This document shows positions 6,680 to 14,159 of a DNA stretch of 15,462 nt, one piece after another. How positions within the stretch are numbered: the stretch's first letter is position 1; each line of letters begins with the position of its first letter. The DNA is from an uncultured Saprospiraceae bacterium (GTDB taxonomy: Bacteria; Bacteroidota; Bacteroidia; Chitinophagales; Saprospiraceae). Made by a program: the position numbers and the translations under genes. The notes beneath the pieces were generated by a model. The model worked only from the letters and a program-made list of their open reading frames with translations, was not told where the DNA came from and searched no databases. The stretch spans positions 1 through 15,462 of the forward strand of contig CALHKJ010000200.1 in the NCBI GenBank assembly GCA_938033975.1, written 5' to 3'.

Positions 6680-9645
6680 GGGCATCCTACAATTTCTGCT
6701 AAGAAGGAAGCACCTGCTTTTATTTCAAAACCATTTTCTAAGGAAATAATTGAACCAGCTTGAAATGTGGCATCACTTCCATTAATCAAATTTCCATTTG
6801 AATGGATTTCATTTTTTGCTTTGTAGAGTAGTGGATCAATCTCGTGATCATCCAAGGTTATCACCTCAAGGCAATCAATGTCACTAATATCACCGATGCA
6901 AAATTCGCGAAAGCGGATATGATCAATATAAATATCATTATCATCTCCGCCAACCATGAGTGTTAGTCTTAAATCATTATCGTTGGCATCAGATTTAAAT
7001 AAATATGCATATTCTTGAGAGTTGGAATCTATGAGTATATCTCTTTCTATGTATGTCGTTCCATTTGGCTTATTTCTTAATTTGATTGTGGCATTTCTAG
7101 GATTGTCTGCTCTTAGATCTAGTTGTATGATATAGAGTTTATCTTGCTCCATTTCTAAATCATCTTGCCATAATTGTAAGTCGTAATTATTGATACCTGC
7201 AGCATCAATTTCTAGCACTGCCTTTGTCCAATTATTGATGGTGCCAGTCATCGTAGCATTGTTAATCTGACTAACTGTCCAAGATGGAATGGTATTGCTA
7301 TTGATTATATTGAATTCTCCATCTATAGTTTTTTCTGAATTGTTGCAGGCTGTAGAATTGCTTTCAAAATCCCCATATACTACACCTTGTCCACTGACAG
7401 ATGCATACAATCTGCCTTCAATGTTTCTATCGCCGGCGATTAATTTAGGGTCTCCCCAAGCTTGTTTCTCATTCGGATCATTAACTTGGATCCAGTTGAT
7501 ACCAATATCATCAGAGCGATAAAATTGTTTACTATTATTGCCATCGAGACTTCCATAGATGTATAAGGCTTCATAATTACTATTGATACCTTTTCCAAAA
7601 GAAAGTGCAACTACCTCGTCTACGCTGTGCAAGTCTGAATAATTAACCCAATTTTGTCCTGCATTAGTTGAATGCCATAATTCTTCATTAATATTTATCC
7701 AAAGATGACCAGCGTGAGCAGCTCCAGGAATACTAATCAATCTAGTTTTATTCCAAGGAGAAGATGAGGCGGGTAGGGAAGTGTTATTTACAATACACCA
7801 GTTTGCTCCACCATCTGTACTTATGCTAAAACTGCCATCCCAATCGTAATAATAAAAGACACAGTCATAGTTTTTGTCTGCAGTTACATTCCTGTATGCA
7901 GCAAATACATTGTCATTGATATTTGTCCCTGAAAAATCAGAAGGCGCAAGACAATTGATATTAAATGGAATTGAACAACTCGGATTGTTAATTAAAGAGC
8001 CAGAGGCATTTGAAAAATTATTTCCATTCAAAGTATATATCATGCCTTCATTGTTCAGAGCAATAATGTTATCTGGATTATCTGATGACATGGCAACAAT
8101 ACTTTTGTTGTATAAATTTGTCCCATAGCCTAAAATTATATCCCAAGTAAGTCCACCATCTGAGGACTTGACTAAACCTGAATTACTTGTTGCCCATTCT
8201 TCAGTGATACAGGCAATCAAGTGATCGCTTTGCTTTTCGCAAAAATCTAAGCTACCGTTTTTCTTTAAAGGATTAATATTGGTGCTGACTCTGTCACTGA
8301 TTGTAAAACTCGCAAAATTGTCTGGATTTGAAATGCCTGAATCAAAAAGAAAACCACTGTGGTCACCACTACCAGCCATCAAAAAATTTCCTTCTGAATT
8401 TGTCGGGAAAGCTACTAAGTCAGTTGTAACAATTTCTTCATGACCTTTAGAATAATTGTTGTGCCAACTGTTTGGTCCTGTCAAACTGAAATTGTCACAG
8501 CTAAAAGTACTGAACCAACTACAATAATGAATCTTTGAACTATTTGTGGGATCAAATGCGATTTGAGAAACATGGGATGCAAAGCTTGCTGAACGCCATT
8601 TAAAGTTATTATCCTGTGGTGCAACAGAACCTTGTATTTGATTCCAAGAATTCCCACCATCGGTTGTGACTTGAAACTCATTAATATGATTCCAGTCCGC
8701 CACGACTGTTACAGCTACATTATTATTGTGAGGACTACAGTCTACAGTTAGATATCCTTCATCATCAGCTGAGTTATAGCCGGACAGTAATTGCCAATTC
8801 AGAGTACCCGTTAAATTTGTTGCTTTCATGATTCCTTGAGTTCGGCAAGCCACCAAGAGATAATCATTGTTCTTTGATAGAGATATATCTATCGCATCTT
8901 GTAATTGTGTATTCGTATTTTCTCCATATCTAGTATAAGTTTGGTTTAATGTGTTTCCGACATATACACCATGTCCATAGTATGCGATGTAAACTAAATT
9001 TTGAGTTGGATGAAATACCACAGAACGAATGCTTTGAAATTGACTATTGTCAGGGATGCTTGAATTTGGAACATCTGTCAATTGATAGGTCGTAAGATTA
9101 AGAATGTATAATCCATTACCTCTAGTACCAATGTAAAGTTCATTTGTATTGTGGGGATTGATTGCTAAAGGAGTTCCTTGTCTATCCTTGTCAGAATTTC
9201 CTCCGCAATCTCGTCCGCCATTAGCTGCAAACCAAAATGGTGTGCCGCCAACTATATTTACGACTTCAAAGTTTTCTCCAGCATCATTTGATACCAAAAT
9301 CGCATTGTTGCTAGGATTACATTTTCGTCCAACAGATAAATAGACAATATTTTCATCTGTCGGGTGTAAAGCTATACCAGCAACACTATATAATTCTTTA
9401 TTATCCAGGAATATCATTTGCTCCATTCTAGCTGTATTCGCATTCCATCGATACGCACCACCTACATCCGTTCTGTAATATCTGCGGTCACCATTCAGTG
9501 GATGAATTTTCATGCCAGTAATGTATCCTCCACCACCAATTGGTACATGCTTCCAATCATAGCTGTCTGAGTTTTGTGCTTGGGAGTATACTGATAAGCA
9601 CATAGTAAGAAATAGTATGAAAATCGCCTTATGATTCATGATCAT
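6676..9645 (-). CDS. Secreted GH74-like beta-propeller glycosidase with C-terminal carbohydrate-binding-like module
   Basis: A 989-residue exported protein with a signal peptide (about 1-24, hydrophobic core then SQAQ). Residues 30-760 match the tandem-propeller layout of GH74 xyloglucan hydrolases: HVPIGGGGYITGMKIHP (33-49) and RTDVGGAYRW (58-67) at the start, YRSDDIGINWIQVND (709-723) and LYASVSGQGVVYGD (746-759) at the end. Both catalytic aspartates appear conserved, D60 (RTDVGG) and D428 (GSGDHSG). Asp-box repeats of the SxDxGxxW type occur at about 119, 327, 494, 609, 659 and 711. Residues 770-915 resemble a CBM4/9-like beta sandwich. The last 50 or so residues (ISLENGF, then a Cys-Pro end) form a Bacteroidota-type C-terminal domain. 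M1 and M3 are both possible starts. No SusC/SusD neighbour is seen. Activity on xyloglucan or another beta-glucan is inferred. Confidence 0.85.
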   Translation of the reverse strand: MIMNHKAIFILFLTMCLSVYSQAQNSDSYDWKHVPIGGGGYITGMKIHPLNGDRRYYRTDVGGAYRWNANTARMEQMIFLDNKELYSVAGIALHPTDENIVYLSVGRKCNPSNNAILVSNDAGENFEVVNIVGGTPFWFAANGGRDCGGNSDKDRQGTPLAINPHNTNELYIGTRGNGLYILNLTTYQLTDVPNSSIPDNSQFQSIRSVVFHPTQNLVYIAYYGHGVYVGNTLNQTYTRYGENTNTQLQDAIDISLSKNNDYLLVACRTQGIMKATNLTGTLNWQLLSGYNSADDEGYLTVDCSPHNNNVAVTVVADWNHINEFQVTTDGGNSWNQIQGSVAPQDNNFKWRSASFASHVSQIAFDPTNSSKIHYCSWFSTFSCDNFSLTGPNSWHNNYSKGHEEIVTTDLVAFPTNSEGNFLMAGSGDHSGFLFDSGISNPDNFASFTISDRVSTNINPLKKNGSLDFCEKQSDHLIACITEEWATSNSGLVKSSDGGLTWDIILGYGTNLYNKSIVAMSSDNPDNIIALNNEGMIYTLNGNNFSNASGSLINNPSCSIPFNINCLAPSDFSGTNINDNVFAAYRNVTADKNYDCVFYYYDWDGSFSISTDGGANWCIVNNTSLPASSSPWNKTRLISIPGAAHAGHLWININEELWHSTNAGQNWVNYSDLHSVDEVVALSFGKGINSNYEALYIYGSLDGNNSKQFYRSDDIGINWIQVNDPNEKQAWGDPKLIAGDRNIEGRLYASVSGQGVVYGDFESNSTACNNSEKTIDGEFNIINSNTIPSWTVSQINNATMTGTINNWTKAVLEIDAAGINNYDLQLWQDDLEMEQDKLYIIQLDLRADNPRNATIKLRNKPNGTTYIERDILIDSNSQEYAYLFKSDANDNDLRLTLMVGGDDNDIYIDHIRFREFCIGDISDIDCLEVITLDDHEIDPLLYKAKNEIHSNGNLINGSDATFQAGSIISLENGFEIKAGASFLAEIVGCP

Positions 9646-9821
9646 TAGTTTGATGAAAGATATTAATAAAAAACTGTCTATTTATGGGTGTTTTCCCTTG
9701 ATTCTTAGGGACTTGTGCAAAAATCTAACCGATTTGGCTATCCAGATTCCGAAAATTGATAAAATAGGCGAAGTTAGGTTTCGACTCAAGTGAAATAGCC
9801 TTTTTTGTATGTTTCTTTACT

Positions 9822-9829
9822 TATTTTTG
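9822..9829 (+). promoter_or_regulatory. Candidate -7 element (TAnnTTTG) for the M28 peptidase gene
   Basis: TATTTTTG fits TAnnTTTG and lies 74 nt before the ATG of the peptidase gene. A TTTG at 9803-9806 could act as the -33 element, although the 15-nt spacing is shorter than usual. It lies in the 258-bp divergent region shared with the glycosidase gene. I found no matching octamer for the opposite direction. Confidence 0.35.
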
Positions 9830-9860
9830 GTCCACTTTGATTAAGTATTTTGATATTGCT

Positions 9861-9880
9861 TACGCAAATGAATTTGCATA
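9861..9880 (+). promoter_or_regulatory. Operator-like imperfect palindrome in the leader of the M28 peptidase gene
   Basis: GCAAAT (9864-9869) and ATTTGC (9872-9877) form a perfect inverted repeat with a 2-nt centre. With flanking TA(C) and (A)TA the symmetry extends to 20 bp with one mismatched pair. It sits downstream of the promoter candidate and 23 nt before the ATG, a position where a bound repressor could block expression. No regulator gene is nearby, so a function is only inferred. Confidence 0.3.
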
Positions 9881-9903
9881 CTTTAACGTGATAAACCACA
9901 ATT

Positions 9904-11541
9904 ATGAAAAACTTAGGTATTCTTTTATGGCTCTCTGCTATTTTTTTGTTGGCTTGCAATGAAGCACCAAAAGAGACTGAAATCCTTGCTGAGCCATTCG
10001 CTATCGAATCTTTAAAAAAGCATATGGGGATTTTGGCAAGTGATGAATTTGAAGGAAGAATGCCTTGTTCGCCTGGTGAAGAAAAAACGGTCGCTTATTT
10101 GTTGGATGAATTAAAAACACTTGGTCTTGAACCAGGAATTGGAGCTAGCTATACTCAAGATGTTCCTTTGATAGAAATAGAAGGTTTTCCGGATGAACAA
10201 ATGGTGCTCGATTATGGAAATGAAAAGATCAATCTAAACTTCCTAGATGATTATGTAATTCATTCTCAGCGGAAAGCTGATAAGGTGGGAATAAAAGATT
10301 CAGAGCTAGTATTTTGTGGATATGGAATTGTTGCACCAGAAAGAGGCTGGAACGATTTTGAAGGAGTTGACTTAAAAGGAAAGACTGCAGTAGTCTTGGT
10401 AAATGACCCAGGGTTTGGTGGACAAGATTCTACTTTTTTCAAAGGAAGCACCATGACCTATTATGGAAGGTGGACTTATAAATATGAAGAGGCAGACCGA
10501 CAAGGAGCTGATGGCCTATTAATTATCCACGAGACAAGTTCAGCTGGCTATCCATGGGCAGTTGTGAAAAGTTCATGGACTGGAGGCCAGCAAGGATTGT
10601 CTGGAATTGATAGATCAAATGATTGTGGTGTCAAAGGTTGGATTTCTTTGAATACTGCCAAAGATTTATTTGACAGAGCTGGTTTGGATATGGCGAAAGA
10701 AATAAGGTCAGCAAGAACTAAGGAATTTAAAGCCAAATCACTTAAAGCAAAAGCTACAGTCAACATAAGAAATGAATACACTGAATGCATAAGTAAAAAT
10801 GTAATGGCTGTCTATCCAGGAACAAAGAAAGCTGATGAATATGTTATTTATACAGCTCACTGGGATCATATTGGCATTGGAAGAAAAGTGAAAGAAGACA
10901 GTATTTACAATGGGGCATTGGACAATGCATCTGGAGTCACTGCTCTATTAGAAATTGCGAAGGCATTTACCTTGAGTGACCAAAAAACGGAAAGGTCTAT
11001 TGGTTTTCTTTTTGTTACTGCAGAAGAGCAAGGATTATTGGGCTCAGAATATTATGTCAAAAAGCCAAGCATACCATTGAATAAAATCGTGTGTAATTTA
11101 AATATGGATGGAGTTAATCCTGCAGGAAAAATGAAAGATTTTACAATTGTGGGTATGGGGCACTCAGAGATGGATGAATACGCTGAGCGGGCGGCAAAAG
11201 CAGCAGGTAGATATACGATGAACGAGATGGAACCTGAGAAGGGCTATTTCTATAGATCAGATCATTTTAATTTTGCCAAAGTTGGAGTGCCTGCCTTGTA
11301 TGCTGAAGGAGGATATGATCATTGGGACAAAGGAAAAGCTTATGCGATGGAATTTAAAGAAGGGTATGTGAAGGATAGATATCACGCTCCCTCAGATGAG
11401 TTTGATGCAGAAGAATGGAATTTTGATGGCTTTATTCAAGATGCATCTATCTATTTTAATATAGGAGAGACACTTGCTAATTCTGACGATTGGCCAAAAT
11501 GGTATCAAGGAAGTGAATTTAGGAGGGCAATTGATCAATAG
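9904..11541 (+). CDS. M28-family zinc peptidase lipoprotein with PA domain
   Basis: A 545-residue lipoprotein. The signal peptide ends in the lipobox LLAC with C18, so it should be anchored in the envelope and face the periplasm or exterior. A linker (30-80) leads to a protease-associated domain (about 130-245) inserted before the catalytic core. The di-zinc M28 site is complete: H319 (YTAHWDH), D340 (GALDNASG), catalytic E374 and ligand E375 (TAEEQGLLGSE), D402 (NLNMDG) and H494 (YHAPSDE). RSDHFNF (451-457) matches the usual SDH segment. Such enzymes are aminopeptidases removing N-terminal residues, and a role in nutrient peptide breakdown is likely. It is monocistronic, followed by a 350-bp gap. 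Exact residue preference cannot be read from the sequence. Confidence 0.92.
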   Translation: MKNLGILLWLSAIFLLACNEAPKETEILAEPFAIESLKKHMGILASDEFEGRMPCSPGEEKTVAYLLDELKTLGLEPGIGASYTQDVPLIEIEGFPDEQMVLDYGNEKINLNFLDDYVIHSQRKADKVGIKDSELVFCGYGIVAPERGWNDFEGVDLKGKTAVVLVNDPGFGGQDSTFFKGSTMTYYGRWTYKYEEADRQGADGLLIIHETSSAGYPWAVVKSSWTGGQQGLSGIDRSNDCGVKGWISLNTAKDLFDRAGLDMAKEIRSARTKEFKAKSLKAKATVNIRNEYTECISKNVMAVYPGTKKADEYVIYTAHWDHIGIGRKVKEDSIYNGALDNASGVTALLEIAKAFTLSDQKTERSIGFLFVTAEEQGLLGSEYYVKKPSIPLNKIVCNLNMDGVNPAGKMKDFTIVGMGHSEMDEYAERAAKAAGRYTMNEMEPEKGYFYRSDHFNFAKVGVPALYAEGGYDHWDKGKAYAMEFKEGYVKDRYHAPSDEFDAEEWNFDGFIQDASIYFNIGETLANSDDWPKWYQGSEFRRAIDQ

Positions 11542-11891
11542 GATGGAATGCCTAAGCTAGATCTTTATCATATAGGTAATTGAGCATAGATTATTTTGTG
11601 CTTGCAACTTATGTTATAACATTTTATCAATAAGCTGTTATAAATTCTTAATTAGCTGGCGAATCATGTTCTCAATAGTTGATGTAACTTCTTCTCTTCA
11701 ATCAATATTGGAGGAAAACCAACCATCAAAGCATTAGAAACGTCTATAATATTAAAGGAAAATCTTACAGGTCAATAACTTGGCCCTTGAATTGATGTAA
11801 GCCCAAAGGACATTTATTTAGAAAAGAATTTAATCATCAAACTGATCTTCGAAATTGTTTTCTGAGTTATTGGATATTCTAAAATCTAATT
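11542..11891. other. 350-bp intergenic gap, no gene recognised
   Basis: No coding frame, RNA gene or T-tract terminator is evident on either strand. The longest reverse-strand open stretch, about 35 codons at 11664-11771, has no recognisable similarity. The only notable structure is the palindrome at 11611-11622 with a half copy at 11636-11643. The promoter of the esterase-like gene must lie here, but no TAnnTTTG is present. Confidence 0.6.
11611..11643. repeat. 12-bp perfect palindrome with a downstream partial copy
   Basis: ATGTTATAACAT (11611-11622) reads identically on both strands. Its core recurs as TGTTATAA at 11636-11643, 24 bp further on, and also pairs with TTATAACA (11614-11621) as an 8-bp inverted repeat. 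No T run follows, so a terminator is unlikely. A two-site operator or a weak AT-rich cruciform is possible. It lies 249 nt before the downstream start codon. Confidence 0.35.
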
Positions 11892-13214
11892 ATGAAACAT
11901 CTTCTGTATTTTCTTGGCATTGCTTTGCTCACTTTTTCTTGCACAGAAAAGGATGATCCATTTTCAGAAAACAATCCTGCTGTCGATGAAAGAAATAGAT
12001 TGGCTAGATTAGTCAATGATGTTAGCATCGAAATTTCTAATTCTGATCCAACAATAAATTTTTCTGATCTAAGTCCACTTGATGATTTAGCAGGTGCCAA
12101 AATCATCGGAATGGGAGAGGCTACGCATGGCACTAAAGAGTTCTTCGAAATGAAACATAAAATCTTACGATATTTCGTAGAAGAACATGGCTACAGAGGC
12201 ATCATTATGGAAGCTGACTTTGGAGAATGTCTCAGAGCCAATGAATATGTTGTGAATAATATTGGGACTATCGAAGAGCTTATTGAAGATATGTGGTTTT
12301 GGACTTGGGCTACTGAGGAAGTGAAGGATATGATCGAATGGATGCATGATTACAATATTGATAAACCAGATCATGAAAAAATCTATTACCTAGGAAGTGA
12401 TAACCAAACCCAAGCTTATAATATTAAATTAATTGAAGAAAGAATTTCCCAGTTTCCAGATGAGATCAAAAATTCTTTAGGTGAGTATCTAAGTAATTTA
12501 GAGATGAATATCTATGATGTTGATGATGACCTTATTCTAGAAGGTTTATTGAATGTTGATACATTAATTCAAGAATTACAAGTTTACAAAACTGAAATTG
12601 AGGCTTTAAGCTCCGACAAAGAATATGAAATATTAGAGCGTTTGGCAATAGTGACCAAACAGGCATTTAATGCAAGATATCAAAGAGAGCAAGATGATCT
12701 TTATAACTACCGGGATCTATATATGGCAGAAAATTCAGAATGGTGGGCAAATCATTTTGGTCAGGACGAAAAATTTCTAGCCTGGGCTCATAATGCTCAT
12801 GTCTGCGCTGGTGTAATTCATGAAATGTACGGAGGTTCTCAAGGAGCACATTTGCGATCAAATTTGGGTGAGGATTATAAGGTCATTGGATTTAGTACTG
12901 CACTTGGTGCCATCAACGCCTGGAGTTATGATGTAAGTTTAGTAGTTGAAAGGCCATTGCCAACTCTCTTGCAATTCACTTCGTTGAATGATATCTTTCA
13001 TGAAAATAACTCTGATAATTTTATTTGGATGCTTAATTCAAATGTCAGAGATAATCCTGTTTTTGAGTGGTTCGATGAAGAAAGAGATTTTATGTTAGTG
13101 GGAGCAGTACATCCTGATGCTAGGCCAAATTATTATAGGAAGGCCAATATTGTAAGAGAATTTGATGCTATGATACATTTTGATGTATCCACACCAACTG
13201 ATCTGATACAATAA
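11892..13214 (+). CDS. Erythromycin-esterase-family lipoprotein (Ere-like hydrolase)
   Basis: A 440-residue protein with a lipoprotein signal (hydrophobic core 4-14, lipobox TFSC with C17) and a short acidic linker. The body matches the erythromycin esterase family: MGEATHGTKEFFEMK (74-88), IIMEADF (104-110) and WAHNAHV (298-304). The residues corresponding to the EreB active site are E76, H79, E107 and H300 or H303; the 28-residue spacing between H79 and E107 equals that of H46/E74 in EreB. Characterised members open macrolide lactones, but most family members in environmental bacteria have unknown substrates. The lipid anchor argues for an envelope role rather than a mobile resistance gene, and the composition matches its neighbours. 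It should not be called a resistance gene without testing. The next gene starts 64 nt later. Confidence 0.85.
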   Translation: MKHLLYFLGIALLTFSCTEKDDPFSENNPAVDERNRLARLVNDVSIEISNSDPTINFSDLSPLDDLAGAKIIGMGEATHGTKEFFEMKHKILRYFVEEHGYRGIIMEADFGECLRANEYVVNNIGTIEELIEDMWFWTWATEEVKDMIEWMHDYNIDKPDHEKIYYLGSDNQTQAYNIKLIEERISQFPDEIKNSLGEYLSNLEMNIYDVDDDLILEGLLNVDTLIQELQVYKTEIEALSSDKEYEILERLAIVTKQAFNARYQREQDDLYNYRDLYMAENSEWWANHFGQDEKFLAWAHNAHVCAGVIHEMYGGSQGAHLRSNLGEDYKVIGFSTALGAINAWSYDVSLVVERPLPTLLQFTSLNDIFHENNSDNFIWMLNSNVRDNPVFEWFDEERDFMLVGAVHPDARPNYYRKANIVREFDAMIHFDVSTPTDLIQ

Positions 13215-13278
13215 TTTATAGCTCTATTATTTTTAAATTTTCTGGATTCATTATAAATTGGTATTACAACTTTAGCAT

Positions 13279-13872
13279 ATGAAACCAGCAAAATCTCTTG
13301 AACAATTCTTTGAAGATTGCGAATGGCCGAAAGAATTATCAACAATTAGGGAAATTCTTCTTGAAACTGAATTGGAAGAAGATTTGAAGTGGGGTATGCC
13401 TGCCTACATGATCAATGGAAAGAATGTAATTGGTCTAGGTAGTTTTAAAAAGCACTTTGGCATCTGGTTTCATCAAGGTGTTTTTCTCACAGATCCTAAA
13501 AATGTGTTGCATAATGCACAGGAAGGGAAGACAGTTTCTATGCGCCAATGGCGATTTGAAAGTGCAAAAGACATAAAGAAATCTTGGATAAAGCAGTACG
13601 CATTAGAGGCAATACAAAATCAAAAGGAAGGATTGGAAGTTAAGCCTACAAGAAAGACAAATACCAAAATTGTTATTCCTGCTGAATTGCAATCTGAATT
13701 CAAAAAAAATAAAGGCTCTAAGACACATTTTGAAAAACTTACACCCGGTAAGCAAAGAGATGTAGTTGATTACATAAGCGGTGCAAAAAGACAAGCTACT
13801 AAGGATAAAAGAGCTGAAAAGTGTATTGAATTAATGAGGCTAGGGCAGAGTCCTATGGATATGTATAGATAG
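13279..13872 (+). CDS. DUF1801/YdeI (OmdA-like) protein
   Basis: A 197-residue cytosolic protein with two recognisable parts. The first, about 15-110, is a DUF1801 (SufE/YdhG-like) domain with the hallmark EDLKWGMPAY (34-43) and GSFKKHFGIWF (54-64). The second, about 130-192, is the YdeI/OmpD-associated segment, with IVIPAELQSEF (131-141), FEKLTPGKQRDVVDYI (151-166) and a run of basic residues. The length equals that of Bacillus YdeI-type proteins. No catalytic residues are known for the family and its role is unclear; members have been linked loosely to bacteriocin or stress resistance. It ends 4 nt before the convergent small-protein gene. Confidence 0.85.
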   Translation: MKPAKSLEQFFEDCEWPKELSTIREILLETELEEDLKWGMPAYMINGKNVIGLGSFKKHFGIWFHQGVFLTDPKNVLHNAQEGKTVSMRQWRFESAKDIKKSWIKQYALEAIQNQKEGLEVKPTRKTNTKIVIPAELQSEFKKNKGSKTHFEKLTPGKQRDVVDYISGAKRQATKDKRAEKCIELMRLGQSPMDMYR

Positions 13873-13876
13873 AAGC

Positions 13877-14158
13877 TTACTCTTCCTCTTGAGACATTTG
13901 TTCTTTAATTTCTTCAGAAAATTCAGCTGCTTTTTCCTGAATTTCTTCTGAAAGATTTTCCATGGAGTGCTTGGTGTTTTCATATAGCTCACCACTTTTT
14001 TCTACGATTTTTCCAGTGGCTTCCTTTACATCATCTATGGCATTCACGATGTATTCTTTTTCTAATACATCATCCATAAATTTAAGACTGCCTTTTACAG
14101 ATTTGTGAACGGTCTTACCAGTTTTACTAAATAGCGAGAAAATGTTCTTTAGTTTCAT
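13877..14158 (-). CDS. Small charged helical protein downstream of purB
   Basis: A 93-residue protein I cannot assign to a named family. It has a basic N terminus (MKLKNIFSLFSKTGKTVHK), then long amphipathic helix-forming stretches rich in Glu and Lys (about 30-90), and an acidic end (EEIKEQMSQEEE). There is no membrane segment, cysteine or signal peptide. The pattern resembles YtxH-like or apolipoprotein-like helical proteins, but that is a composition resemblance only. It starts 1 nt after the purB stop (TAA-T-ATG), so it is almost certainly co-translated with purB. That coupling, a clean frame and a normal start argue that it is a real gene. Confidence 0.7.
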   Translation of the reverse strand: MKLKNIFSLFSKTGKTVHKSVKGSLKFMDDVLEKEYIVNAIDDVKEATGKIVEKSGELYENTKHSMENLSEEIQEKAAEFSEEIKEQMSQEEE

Positions 14159-14159
14159 A

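Noticed and set aside
7289..9343. Plus-strand open frames of 64-84 codons and a minus-strand frame inside the glycosidase gene
   Set aside because: They lie wholly within a convincing 989-codon gene, have no recognisable domains and look like shadow frames.
9766..9806. AGGC...GCCT followed by six T, terminator-like on the plus strand
   Set aside because: The stem is only 4 bp with a long loop, and no plus-strand gene lies upstream to be terminated.
10266..10790. Reverse-strand open frames inside the M28 peptidase gene
   Set aside because: The sense frame has a complete zinc-peptidase motif set; the antisense translations show no family features.
11664..11771. Reverse-strand 35-codon open stretch as a possible gene remnant
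   Set aside because: There is no start, no recognisable similarity, and such a length is expected by chance.
11892..13214. Calling the erythromycin-esterase-like gene an acquired resistance determinant
   Set aside because: No mobile element, composition shift or resistance-gene neighbour is present, and the product is a predicted lipoprotein.
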